Shown piece after piece: positions 31,857 through 39,771 of a stretch of 64,000 bases of DNA; the first letter of the stretch is position 1, and each line of letters starts with the position of its first letter. A program made the translations under genes and the position numbers. The notes under the pieces were generated by a model that did not search any database, had not been told where the DNA came from, and saw nothing but the letters and a program-made list of their open reading frames with translations. Source of the DNA: Phycisphaerales bacterium (GTDB lineage Bacteria; Planctomycetota; Phycisphaerae; Phycisphaerales; UBA1924); contig JADZER010000011.1 of NCBI GenBank assembly GCA_020850415.1, positions 1 through 64,000 of the forward strand, written 5' to 3'.

Positions 31857-33131
31857 CTACTTCATCAGCCGTTCGATCTCGTCGGGGTCCTTGACGACGG
31901 CCTTCGAGAGGTTCTGGCGTCCGGCCGCGGTGACGAGGATGTCGTCCTCGATGCGGACGCCGAGCTTCTCGTCGGGGAGGTAGATGCCGGGCTCGATGGT
32001 GACGATCATGCCGGGCTTGAGGGCGCCGTCGGGCTCGGCGTCGTGGACCTCCATGCCGAGGTGGTGGCCGATGCCGTGCATGAAGGCGTCGGCGAAGCCG
32101 GCCTTGTCGATGACCTTGCGGGCGGCCTGGTCGACCTGCCACATAAAGGCGCCGGGCTTGACGGCGGCGATGGCGGCGAGCTGGGACTCGAGGACGATGT
32201 CGTAGACCTCGCGTTGGCGTTTGGAGAAGCGGCCGCCGGCGGGGTAGGTGCGGGTGATGTCGGCGGTGTAGCCCATGCAGGAGGCGCCGGCGTCGATGAG
32301 GACGAGGTCGCCGTCGGCGACTGGGCCGCGGTTGTTCATGTAGTGCAGGACGGTGGAGTTGAGTCCCGCGCCGACGATGGGGTTGTAGCCCATGCCGTCG
32401 GCGCCGGCGTCCTCGAAGGCGCGGGTGACGGCGAGGGCGATGTCGCGCTCGTCTACGCCTGGGCGGATGGCGCGGAGGGCGGCGTCGTAGCCGGCGGCGC
32501 TGGCGTCGATGGCCCGCTGCATGAGGGCCTGCTCGGCGGCGGACTTGACGCTGCGGAGGGCGGGGAGGAGTTCGGCGCGGTCCTCGATCGAGACTCCGAC
32601 GATGCGCTCGGCGAGCTTGCGGTAGAGGGCGAGGTCGGGGGTGACGGGGGCGTCGGGCATCGCGGGGGCGTGGAGGCAGGCGAGGTGCTTGCGTTTGCGG
32701 GCGATGGCGGTGATGGTGCGGCCGAAGTAGCGTTTGCGCATGATCGAGTCGATGGCGTAGCGGGTCTTGAGGGCCGTGCCGATCTGGTCGCGGTAGCCGT
32801 CCCAGACCTCCCACTCGGGGTCGGTGGGGTTGAGGAAGAGGATGGAGCGTTTCTTGGGGTCCTCGGCGTTGGGGTCGAGGAGGAGCATGGCGCCGAGCTC
32901 GTCGCTGACGCCGGTGAGGTATTCAAAGTGGGAGTGGGCGCGCCACTTGCCGAGGAGGGGCGCCGCGCCCTCGCCGGAGAAGACGACGGCGGCCGAGGCG
33001 CCGAGGGCTTTGAGCGCGCGCTCGCGACGGTCCGCGTACTCCTTGGTGGGGATGCCCGCGGCTTTGGGGGCGGGCTTGGATGCCTTCGGGGCTGCCGGCT
33101 TGAGTACCTGTTTGACTGCCTTCTTGGCCAT
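31857..33131 (-). CDS. Xaa-Pro aminopeptidase (aminopeptidase P)
   Basis: This M24-family metallopeptidase cuts the first residue from peptides with proline in second place. After a Lys/Ala/Pro tail of about 25 residues, the 424-residue protein has the aminopeptidase P N-terminal domain (RRERALKALGASAAVVFSG, SHFEYLTGV) and the pita-bread catalytic domain. All dinuclear-metal ligands are visible: the two Asp in LVLIDAGASCMGYTADITRT, the His in HGIGHHLGMEVHD, and the Glu residues in TIEPGIYL and RIEDDILV. AGAGGA lies 11 bases before the ATG at 33131. It is probably cytoplasmic. Confidence 0.93.
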   Translation of the reverse strand: MAKKAVKQVLKPAAPKASKPAPKAAGIPTKEYADRRERALKALGASAAVVFSGEGAAPLLGKWRAHSHFEYLTGVSDELGAMLLLDPNAEDPKKRSILFLNPTDPEWEVWDGYRDQIGTALKTRYAIDSIMRKRYFGRTITAIARKRKHLACLHAPAMPDAPVTPDLALYRKLAERIVGVSIEDRAELLPALRSVKSAAEQALMQRAIDASAAGYDAALRAIRPGVDERDIALAVTRAFEDAGADGMGYNPIVGAGLNSTVLHYMNNRGPVADGDLVLIDAGASCMGYTADITRTYPAGGRFSKRQREVYDIVLESQLAAIAAVKPGAFMWQVDQAARKVIDKAGFADAFMHGIGHHLGMEVHDAEPDGALKPGMIVTIEPGIYLPDEKLGVRIEDDILVTAAGRQNLSKAVVKDPDEIERLMK

Positions 33132-33177
33132 GACCGATCGATCCTCTCTTTTCGCCCGGTCTCGCGGGCGTGGGTGT

Positions 33178-33570
33178 TCAGGCGGGTGCGCCGGGCGGGG
33201 TCCCGAGCAGGGCCTGGATGCACGCCCGGGCCCGGTCGCCGTACATGTCCGACTTGCCGAACCCGGGGGCGGCGCCGAGCTTCGCGGCCTGGTCCTGGGC
33301 GTCGGCGAGGTTGCTGATGAGCACGGCGCGGGCGCGGCGGGCCGGGTCGAGCGAGGCGATCAGGTCGAGCCCGGACTCGGTCGCGAAGTCGCCGTCGAGC
33401 AGGCGGTTGACGAGCAGGCCGGCCGCCCCGGCGTGCGCGGCGAGCTCGGGCTCGCTGTTGACGCGGACGAACTCGACACCCGGGGCGAACCGCCCCAGCG
33501 CGGACCGCATCGCGAACGAGTCCGGCGTGCAGTGGCCGACCAGCAGGATGACACGCGCGTCTTCACTCAC
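33178..33570 (-). CDS. Degenerate receiver-like protein
   Basis: The 130-residue protein looks like a response-regulator receiver domain alone: VILLVGHCTPDSFAMRSAL, then a third strand GLLVNRLLDGDF, then RARAVLISNLADAQ, and a GFGKS segment that may be the conserved Lys strand. The acidic pair after strand 1 is replaced by His-Cys and the phosphoacceptor position seems to be Asn rather than Asp. It is thus likely a non-phosphorylated pseudo-receiver. Its start overlaps the stop of tilS by 4 bases (ATGA), so both are in one operon. Confidence 0.6.
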   Translation of the reverse strand: MSEDARVILLVGHCTPDSFAMRSALGRFAPGVEFVRVNSEPELAAHAGAAGLLVNRLLDGDFATESGLDLIASLDPARRARAVLISNLADAQDQAAKLGAAPGFGKSDMYGDRARACIQALLGTPPGAPA

Positions 33571-34598
33571 GGCACGCCTCTCCGCAGCTCTACCTCGCCG
33601 GCCCGCACGAACACCTCGGACGCCTTCCAGACGAATCGGCGCTCGCCGCCGCGGCCGTCGCCGATCGCGTCGAGGACCTCGCGCACGGACCGGGCCGGCA
33701 GCCTATCCGCGAACCGCCCGGCGTGCAGTCCGGCGTAGGCCAGGCGGAGGGCGGTCCCGGCGACGACCCGCGGCTCGGCGGCGAGTCGGGAGCGGTCCCA
33801 GCGGAGGCCTTGCCGGGTTGGGGCCGCGTCGCGGACGACCGCGTCGGCGAGAGTCCGGAGCAGGTCTCCGACCTCGCGGAGGTGCTCTGCCAGCTCCGCG
33901 GCCCGGGCCGCCCCTCCCGGGCGCATGGCCTCGAGCGCCCGGAGCGGGCCGTGGCGGAGGGCGGCGCGGAAGCGTGAGATGTCGGCGTTCGTGGGGTCGG
34001 TGGCCCAGGTGACGCCCGCGAGGGTGCAGAGGCGCTCGGCGTCGGCCCGGCCGACCGCGAGCATTGGGCGGACGAGGATGACGCCCCGTCTCCCGAGCGC
34101 CCGGGTGGCGGGCATTCCGGCCAGCCCCCCCACCCCCGCCCCTCGGAGCATGGCCATGAGCATGGTCTCGAGCTGGTCGCCGGCGTGGTGGGCGGTCGCG
34201 ACGAAGGGGCAGCTGGTGCGGGAGGCCAGCGCTGCCAGGGCCCGGTAGCGGGCGCGGCGGGCGTTGGCCTCGGCGTTGCCGGGGAGGGCCCGGACGGCCA
34301 CGCTGGTCTCGATGAAGCCGAGCCCCAGCGCTGCCGCAAGGGCGGCGACGCGGTCCCGCTCGGCGGCGGTCTCGGCGGGGTCGCGGAGGTCGTGGACGAC
34401 ATGGGCGACGAGGGGCTGGGCGCCGGCGAGGGCGAGCAGGAGGGCGGTGGAGTCGGCCCCGCCGGAGCAGGCGACGAGGGTGCGGCGGTCGGGGTCGCGG
34501 GTATGGCTGCCGCCGGTGAGCTGGCGCCAGCGGCGGAGGACGGCCCTCGCCCCGGCGTCGCGCTGGACCGCCCGAACATCCATCGGCTGCAGAGGCAT
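33567..34598 (-). CDS. tilS: tRNA(Ile)-lysidine synthase
   Basis: TilS uses ATP and lysine to change C34 of the tRNA-Ile2 anticodon to lysidine so that it reads AUA. The N-type PP-loop motif is TLVACSGGADSTALLLAL (SGGADS at about residues 45-50), followed by HVVHDLRDPAETAAERD, the NAEANARRARYRAL helix, VATAHHAGDQLETMLMAMLRG and LVRPML, then TWATDPTNADISRFRAALRH. At 343 residues it is the short form without the large C-terminal domain. TATCAT lies 7 bases before the ATG at 34598. Confidence 0.92.
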   Translation of the reverse strand: MPLQPMDVRAVQRDAGARAVLRRWRQLTGGSHTRDPDRRTLVACSGGADSTALLLALAGAQPLVAHVVHDLRDPAETAAERDRVAALAAALGLGFIETSVAVRALPGNAEANARRARYRALAALASRTSCPFVATAHHAGDQLETMLMAMLRGAGVGGLAGMPATRALGRRGVILVRPMLAVGRADAERLCTLAGVTWATDPTNADISRFRAALRHGPLRALEAMRPGGAARAAELAEHLREVGDLLRTLADAVVRDAAPTRQGLRWDRSRLAAEPRVVAGTALRLAYAGLHAGRFADRLPARSVREVLDAIGDGRGGERRFVWKASEVFVRAGEVELRRGVP

Positions 34599-34605
34599 CG
34601 CAAAG

Positions 34606-34611
34606 ATGATA
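34606..34611 (-). promoter_or_regulatory. TATCAT, candidate -10 of leaderless tilS mRNA
   Basis: On the minus strand TATCAT ends 7 bases before the tilS ATG (34598); no Shine-Dalgarno sequence is visible. Confidence 0.5.
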
Positions 34612-34645
34612 GGGTACCGGCATCCGCCTACCCCGTGAGCCAGCG

Positions 34646-35269
34646 ATGCAGGACGCCATCGACCCCCAGACCACTCCCGACGACGGCGCGCAGCCGCTGC
34701 AGGGGCAGCCGGAGGGCGGCGCGACCGGCGGCTTCGTCTCCCGGGAGGGCCTCTCGGTCGCCCTCATCGCGCTGGGCTGCGTCCTGATGCTGATCATGAT
34801 CGCCCGGATGCTGGGACGGCGCCGGTGGGGACGGGGCGCAGAGGCGCCCGTGGTGAAGACCCCGCTCGCGGCGGCGCAGGCGTCGTTCACCTCCACGGCG
34901 GCGCACGACCGGCTTGATCGTCTGATGGCCGACGCCGAGGAGCTGACGCGCCGGCTGGCGGCTGTGCTGGACAACCGGGCGGCGAAGATCGAGATCCTCA
35001 TTGAGCAAGCTGACGACCGGCTTCGTGCGCTCGAGGCGGCGGGTTCGGATGCCGGGGGGCCCGCGGGATCGCGGGAGGTTCGTCCGGCGTCGGGGATGGG
35101 GGAGGGGTCGGGCCAAGGCCAGGAGCCTCAGGCTTCGTTGGCGACGGACCCGTTGCACCGCAAGGTGTATGACCTGGCGGACCAGGGGCTGACGCCGGTG
35201 GACATCGCGCGGCGGATCGAGAAGCCGACGGGACAGGTTGAGCTGATCTTGGCTTTGCGAAGGGCTTGA
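34646..35269 (+). CDS. Single-span membrane protein with coiled coil and HTH-like end
   Basis: The 207-residue protein has one transmembrane helix (LSVALIALGCVLMLIMIARM, about residues 36-55), then a charged helix likely to form a coiled coil (DRLDRLMADAEELTRRLAAV to DDRLRALEA, about 85-130), a Gly/Ser/Pro linker, and a C-terminal segment, KVYDLADQGLTPVDIARRIE followed by KPTGQVELILALRR. That end is like the HTH-like tail of DUF2802/DUF6115 proteins, whose role is unknown. Topology suggests a cytoplasmic C-terminus. It is divergent from tilS. Confidence 0.65.
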   Translation: MQDAIDPQTTPDDGAQPLQGQPEGGATGGFVSREGLSVALIALGCVLMLIMIARMLGRRRWGRGAEAPVVKTPLAAAQASFTSTAAHDRLDRLMADAEELTRRLAAVLDNRAAKIEILIEQADDRLRALEAAGSDAGGPAGSREVRPASGMGEGSGQGQEPQASLATDPLHRKVYDLADQGLTPVDIARRIEKPTGQVELILALRRA

Positions 35270-35664
35270 ATCAGGATCCTGAACGCGAAGGTCGCGAAGA
35301 GCGCGAAGAAGGAATTGGAAAGAGCGCGCCTTGGGGGGAGCGCGGCTCACAGAGCCGTGGGCTACCGAGGTGTGGTTCCAAGCAGCAAGAGCACTCGCTT
35401 GATAGCCGGCTTCATCGGGCCTGCCTCGTGGTCGAGCGTTGGAGGAGGAGGAGGAGAAGAGCCCTCTCCCCAACCCTCTCCCGCCGGGGGCGGGAGAGGG
35501 GGCGGAACACTGGCGCGGCGGTGAATGCGAAGGCGGGGAACGCGAAGGTCGCGAAGGACGCGAAGCAGGAATGGGAGAGGGGAGCACGGCTCATAGAGCC
35601 GTGGCACACGCCGCTTGAAATTCCGCGGGTTTCGTGCCCTTCGCGACCTTCGCGACCTTCGCGT
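35270..35664. repeat. Composite repeat region between convergent genes
   Basis: No gene is seen in these 395 bases. They hold GCGAAG-type repeats at 35281-35310 and 35523-35570 and in inverted form at 35637-35665, and two palindromes of the GCACGGCTC-type (about 35341-35361 and 35583-35606). Between these is a degenerate copy (copy B) of the MITE-like element core at about 35425-35515: CGTGGTCGAGCGTTGGAGGA, then GAAGAGCCCTCTCCCC and a CCCTCTCCCGCC / GGCGGGAGAGGG-type palindrome. This copy lacks both terminal inverted repeats. Confidence 0.75.
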
Positions 35665-36636
35665 TCAGTTTGACTTCCGGCGGACCGCGTCGAGGCAGAG
35701 GGTCTCGAAGATGATGTGGGCGGCGAGGAAGGCGGTGATGCCGGCGGGGTCGCGGTCGGGGAGGACCTCGACGATGTCGGCGCCGGCGAGGTTAACGCCG
35801 GCGAGGGAGCGGAGGATGGCGAGGGTCTCGGCGCTGGTGAAGCCGCCGGGGCAGAGGGTGCCGGTGCCGGGGGCGTAGGCGGGGTCGACGCAGTCGATAT
35901 CGAAGGTGAGGTAGGTTTCCGCGTCGCCGAGTTTGGCGAGGAAGGCGGCGAGCTGCGCGGGGCCGTCGGCCTGCCACCGGGCGTGGGTGACGATCTGGAC
36001 GGCGCGGGCCTTGGCGTAGTCGAGGTCGGCCTTGGTGTTGAGGGGGCCCTTGATGCCGATGGAGATCATGCGGGCGGGGTCGATCAGGCCCTCTTCGATG
36101 GCGCGGAGGAAGGGGGAGGCGTGGCCCCACTTCTCGCCCCAGACGGCGTCGACGGTGTCGAGGTGGCTGTCGAAGTGGATGCAGGCGAGGCCGCCGGAGG
36201 GTCGGCCGCGCCGGAGCCAGGTGGCCTTGATGTTGGCATAGGCGATGGAGTGGTCGCCGCCGACGGCGAGGAGCTTGGTGCGGGCGGGGTCGGCGAGTGC
36301 GGCGGCGAATTCGGTGACGCGCTGGGCGTTCTCGCGGCAGTCGTATGGCGAGACGGGGGCGTCGCCGGCGTCGGCGAGGCTGAGGGTGTCGCAGAGGTCG
36401 AGGTCGTGCTCGATGGAGTAGCGCTTGACATACTGGGAGGCGTCGCGGACGGCGCGGGGGCCGAAGCGGGCGCCGGGGCGGTAGGTGACGCCACCGTCGA
36501 AGGGGACGCCGTAGAGGGCCCAGTCGAGCGGGAGGCACTCGGGGGCGACCAGGGGGAGGAGCGGGTAGCGGCAGAAGGTGGCGACGCCAGCGAAGCGGGG
36601 GGATACCCGAGAATCTGGAAGATGGGTCCGTGCCAT
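35665..36636 (-). CDS. Arginase/agmatinase-family ureohydrolase
   Basis: This 323-residue enzyme hydrolyses a guanidino group to urea and an amine using two Mn ions. The ligand motifs are all present: LLAVGGDHSIAY, ACIHFDSHLDTVD and YLTFDIDCVDPAYAPGTGT. The GVPFDGGVTYRPGARFGPRA opening favours the agmatinase/guanidinobutyrase/guanidinopropionase branch over true arginase. An AGGAG lies 7-11 bases before the ATG at 36636. It is the last gene of a same-strand set containing astA and astD, so it may act on arginine or N2-succinylarginine and stand in for the missing astB; that is inference. Confidence 0.88.
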   Translation of the reverse strand: MARTHLPDSRVSPRFAGVATFCRYPLLPLVAPECLPLDWALYGVPFDGGVTYRPGARFGPRAVRDASQYVKRYSIEHDLDLCDTLSLADAGDAPVSPYDCRENAQRVTEFAAALADPARTKLLAVGGDHSIAYANIKATWLRRGRPSGGLACIHFDSHLDTVDAVWGEKWGHASPFLRAIEEGLIDPARMISIGIKGPLNTKADLDYAKARAVQIVTHARWQADGPAQLAAFLAKLGDAETYLTFDIDCVDPAYAPGTGTLCPGGFTSAETLAILRSLAGVNLAGADIVEVLPDRDPAGITAFLAAHIIFETLCLDAVRRKSN

Positions 36637-36644
36637 GCGCGCTC

Positions 36645-37007
36645 CTACGCCCCCGTCTCACTATCGCCGCCCGGGCGGGTGGCAAAGCGGTACCCGCATT
36701 CCGGGCACCGCCGCCCTCGCTCCGGCAACGCGTGCCCGCAGGCCGGGCATGAGCCATCGAGGCCCCGGAGCATACGGGCGATCAGCCAACGACCACCCAG
36801 GACCAGGTGCAACGACAGCGCCAGGAGCACCAGCCACGGCGCGGCCACGACGAGATAGCCCAGCACCATGCTCAGACTTAACTGCGGGTTGAACTGCAGA
36901 CCCCACAGCTCTGCGACGAACCCCTGCGCCCCTATCGCGGTGTAGATAAACAGACCGAGGCCCGAGAGTCTCGCGATGAGCACCAGCGTCTTGGCGTATC
37001 TGTCCAT
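36645..37007 (-). CDS. Small membrane protein with C-terminal zinc ribbon
   Basis: The 120 residues have two to three hydrophobic segments (about 10-27, 46-70) and a C-terminal cytoplasmic-type zinc ribbon, CPACGHALPERGRRCPECGY (residues about 88-107). No family name can be given; proteins with the same ribbon lie at 47009 and 49413. TAGACT lies 6 bases before the ATG at 37007. It sits between astD and the ureohydrolase gene, 8 and 9 bases from its neighbours, so it shares their transcript, but its link to arginine metabolism is unknown. Confidence 0.65.
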   Translation of the reverse strand: MDRYAKTLVLIARLSGLGLFIYTAIGAQGFVAELWGLQFNPQLSLSMVLGYLVVAAPWLVLLALSLHLVLGGRWLIARMLRGLDGSCPACGHALPERGRRCPECGYRFATRPGGDSETGA

Positions 37008-37013
37008 GCGGGC

Positions 37014-37019
37014 AGTCTA
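37014..37019 (-). promoter_or_regulatory. TAGACT, candidate -10 of leaderless mRNA
   Basis: On the minus strand TAGACT ends 6 bases before the ATG at 37007; it overlaps the last codons of astD and could be an internal promoter. Confidence 0.35.
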
Positions 37020-38561
37020 CCGGATCCACCCGTCCTCGACCCGCATCCCCGCGGGCAGCGGCGCGGCGTCGCCTGATTCGAGCATGCCGGCGACCGGGTA
37101 CGCGCAGTAGTCCAGGCTGAACGAGCCGGCGGGGCGGTGGTTGCCGGAGTGGCCCAGGCCGCCGAACGGGAGCTTGCTGCTGGCCCCGGCGGTGCCGGTG
37201 TTGAGATTGACGCAGCCGGCCTTGGCCTCGTCGAGGAAGCGGTCGGCGGCGGCGCGGTCGCGGGTGAAGATCGAGGCGGCGAGGCCGAACTGGGTGGCGT
37301 TGGCCTGGGTGATCGCGTCGTCGAGGCTGTCGGCCACGCTGACGCGGACGAGGGGCCCGAAGACCTCGCAGTCGCAGCCGGCGGGGCCTTCGGACTCGGG
37401 CGTGAAGCGGTCGACGCGGATGACGCCGGGGGAGAGGAAGTAGCCGTTGCCGGGGGAGTCCAGCGGGGTGCTCTCGACGAGGACCTCGGCGCCGGCGGCG
37501 GCGAAGGCCCGCTGGGCTTCCAGCACATCGCGCCGGGCCTCGTCGGAGATGATGGGGCCCATGAAGACGGGGTGCTGTGCCCTGGGGTCGCCGACGATGA
37601 GGTTGGAGGCGACCTTGCAGAGCGCGGGGATGAATCGGTCGGCGATGTCGCGGTGCACGACGATGCGCCGGGTGCAGGTGCAGCGCTGGCCGGTGGTGAC
37701 GAACGCCGAGCGGGCGCACTCGATGACGGCCTGGCGGAGGTCGCAGTCGGGCAGGACGAGGGCGGGGTTGTTTCCGCCGAGCTCGAGGGCGATGATCCGG
37801 CCGGGGTAGTCGAGGTTGGCCTCGAGGATTCGTCGGCCCACGGGCCAGGAGCCGGTGAAGAGGATGCCGTCGATCTGCGTGTGGTTCATCAGGGCCTTGG
37901 CGACATCGGTGGTGCCCTGGACGAGGTTGAGCACGCCGGGGGGGGCGCCGGCCTCGGTGAGTGCCTGGTCGTGGAACTCGGCCATGAGCTGGCCGACGGC
38001 CGCGGACTTGTTGCTGGGCTTGAGGACGACGGTGTTGCCCATGGCCAGTGCGGGCACGATGTGGCCGTTGGCGAGGTGGGCGGGGAAGTTGTAGGGGGCG
38101 ATGACGACCATCACGCCGTGGGGCCGGAACCAGGTTCGTCCGACGCGGGAGTCGGCGAGGGGGATCTCGAAGTCGGTGACGCGCCGGAGGGCGCCGTGCT
38201 CGGTTGTGTCGAGCGTGATGTCAACTTTGGCGGCGAGTGCCGCGGCCTCGCCGGTCGCGTCCCACATTACCTTGCCGGTCTCGTCGGCGATGAGTGAGGC
38301 CATGTCGGCCTGGCGGGCTCGGCAGATCTCGGCGTAGCGTCGGAGGACGGCGAAGCGTCGCTCTCGCCCCCAGCGGGCCCAGGGTGCCTGGGCGTCTCTG
38401 GCGGCCTGCACGGCTTGGTCGACATGCTCCAGGCGGGACGAGGCCTGCCAGATGATCTCGGCGGGTCTTGCGGGGTTGACGGACTTGATCCGGTCGCCCG
38501 GGAGCTCGACCCACCGCCCGCCGATCAGGTCGGCGGGCCCCCGCTGCAGCGCGCTACGCAT
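37017..38561 (-). CDS. astD: N-succinylglutamate 5-semialdehyde dehydrogenase
   Basis: AstD oxidises N2-succinylglutamate semialdehyde with NAD in the AST pathway of arginine breakdown. The 514 residues follow the family closely: IGGRWVELPGDRIKSVNPA, VMVVIAPYNFPAHLANGHIV, ALAMGNTVVLKPSNKSAAVG, LFTGSWPVGRRI, the catalytic Glu in ALELGGNNPALV, the catalytic Cys in TTGQRCTCTRRI, FMGPIIS, and the end NLNTGTAGASSKLPFGGLGH. The ATG at 38561 shares a base with the stop of astA (TGATG), so the two genes are coupled. Confidence 0.9.
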   Translation of the reverse strand: MRSALQRGPADLIGGRWVELPGDRIKSVNPARPAEIIWQASSRLEHVDQAVQAARDAQAPWARWGRERRFAVLRRYAEICRARQADMASLIADETGKVMWDATGEAAALAAKVDITLDTTEHGALRRVTDFEIPLADSRVGRTWFRPHGVMVVIAPYNFPAHLANGHIVPALAMGNTVVLKPSNKSAAVGQLMAEFHDQALTEAGAPPGVLNLVQGTTDVAKALMNHTQIDGILFTGSWPVGRRILEANLDYPGRIIALELGGNNPALVLPDCDLRQAVIECARSAFVTTGQRCTCTRRIVVHRDIADRFIPALCKVASNLIVGDPRAQHPVFMGPIISDEARRDVLEAQRAFAAAGAEVLVESTPLDSPGNGYFLSPGVIRVDRFTPESEGPAGCDCEVFGPLVRVSVADSLDDAITQANATQFGLAASIFTRDRAAADRFLDEAKAGCVNLNTGTAGASSKLPFGGLGHSGNHRPAGSFSLDYCAYPVAGMLESGDAAPLPAGMRVEDGWIR

Positions 38562-39721
38562 CAGTCCACCCGCTTCGGTTCAGGGCCCGCGAAGACACCG
38601 GCGTGGTGCTCGACGGGCGGGATGCCATCGGTCATGTCGGTGATGCCGACTTCATCGCCGGGGCGTACGGCGAGGGCCGCCATGGCGTCGGCGGGGATCG
38701 AGACGCGCCCGTCCTCGCTCAGGCGCATGGGCCCCCAGACCGCGAAGAACTCCCCGTCCTTGTGGAGCATGCTGACCATGCCGGTGCGGTCGCACGCGCC
38801 GGCCTCGGCTGGGTCGCCCATGAGGCGGGGCCGGGTCATGCCCACCAGCGGGATGTCGTCGGTCGGGGCTTCCAGTTGGGGCCCGGCGTCGAAGGGGTCG
38901 ACGAAGTCCCGGAACGCGAACCCGAGCTGCTCGAGGATGCGTCGGGCGGGGACGGTCTCCTTGTGGACGACGCCGACGACATCGCGTGCGGCGGGGGGCA
39001 GGAGCGAGAGGTAGATGTCCTCGTGGGGCAGGAGTGCGGCGATGAACTCGCGGGAGCGTCCGCACTGGGTGTCGGCCTCTGTGTAGCTGAGGGGGATGAA
39101 CCGGCGGCCGAGGTACTCCCAGAAGAGGCTTCGCCCGTCGTCGGTGACGGGTGCCATCATCTCGGCGAGGACGCGGTCGGCGAACATCTCGCGGCGCATG
39201 CCGATGAAGTGGAACCGGACCCAGCTGAGGAATCGGCCGAGGTTGGCCCCGCGCGAGGCGGACTGGAGGATGAGCCCGCCGATCTCGGTTGGCCCGCTCT
39301 CGTCTTTGTAGAGCCTGGCGACGATGTGGGAGGTCCCGGTCTTGATGTCGCCGGCGAAGAAGTGTCGCTTCTCGAGCTTGAAGCCGAAGTTGGGGTTGCC
39401 CGGGCCGCCCATGTGGGCGATGAGCTGGGAGGTGCCGAGCACCGAGCCGCTCTGCGTGTCCTCCAGCACGAACATGAACTGGTCGGTCTCGGCGAGGCCG
39501 GCGGTGAGGCCCTGGACGCGGGCGTCGCGGCCTTTCCTCTCGGGCTTGAGGTCTTTTTTGCGCTCGGTGCGGGACGCCGCCCGCTGGAAGCTGGCCCTGC
39601 TCACGGCGACTTTCGCGCCGATGGCGTCGCTGTCGGCGGGGAGGTTGATGAAGTGGACGGTGCGCGCGAGCTTGAGCAGCGTGCCCATGTCCTCGAGCTT
39701 TGCCCTGCGAATGACGAACAC
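38561..39721 (-). CDS. astA: Arginine/ornithine N-succinyltransferase
   Basis: AstA moves succinyl from succinyl-CoA to the alpha-amino group of arginine, or of ornithine in some relatives. The 386 residues match the family: VIRRAKLEDMGTLLKLART at the start, LEDTQSGSVLGTSQLIAHMG, IGGLILQSASRGANLGRFLS, FADRVLAEMMAPVTDDGRS, FWEYLGRRFIPLSYTEAD and ALLPHEDIYLSLLPP. It is about 45 residues longer than the usual 340, through an insertion near residues 50-70 and a longer end. The start is GTG at 39721 with a strong GAGGAGG upstream. It is coupled to astD. Confidence 0.9.
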   Translation of the reverse strand: MFVIRRAKLEDMGTLLKLARTVHFINLPADSDAIGAKVAVSRASFQRAASRTERKKDLKPERKGRDARVQGLTAGLAETDQFMFVLEDTQSGSVLGTSQLIAHMGGPGNPNFGFKLEKRHFFAGDIKTGTSHIVARLYKDESGPTEIGGLILQSASRGANLGRFLSWVRFHFIGMRREMFADRVLAEMMAPVTDDGRSLFWEYLGRRFIPLSYTEADTQCGRSREFIAALLPHEDIYLSLLPPAARDVVGVVHKETVPARRILEQLGFAFRDFVDPFDAGPQLEAPTDDIPLVGMTRPRLMGDPAEAGACDRTGMVSMLHKDGEFFAVWGPMRLSEDGRVSIPADAMAALAVRPGDEVGITDMTDGIPPVEHHAGVFAGPEPKRVD

Positions 39722-39771
39722 AACGCCTCCTCACGCCGCGGTTGGCGGCGTTCAGGCTACCCGCCCGACGC

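Noticed and set aside
35425-35515. A protein fragment rich in Pro/Ala/Gly/Glu-Trp-Gly-Glu residues on the minus strand, also seen at 18100 and 55500.
   Set aside because: It comes from translating the C-rich palindrome of the repeat element and appears in every copy irrespective of context.
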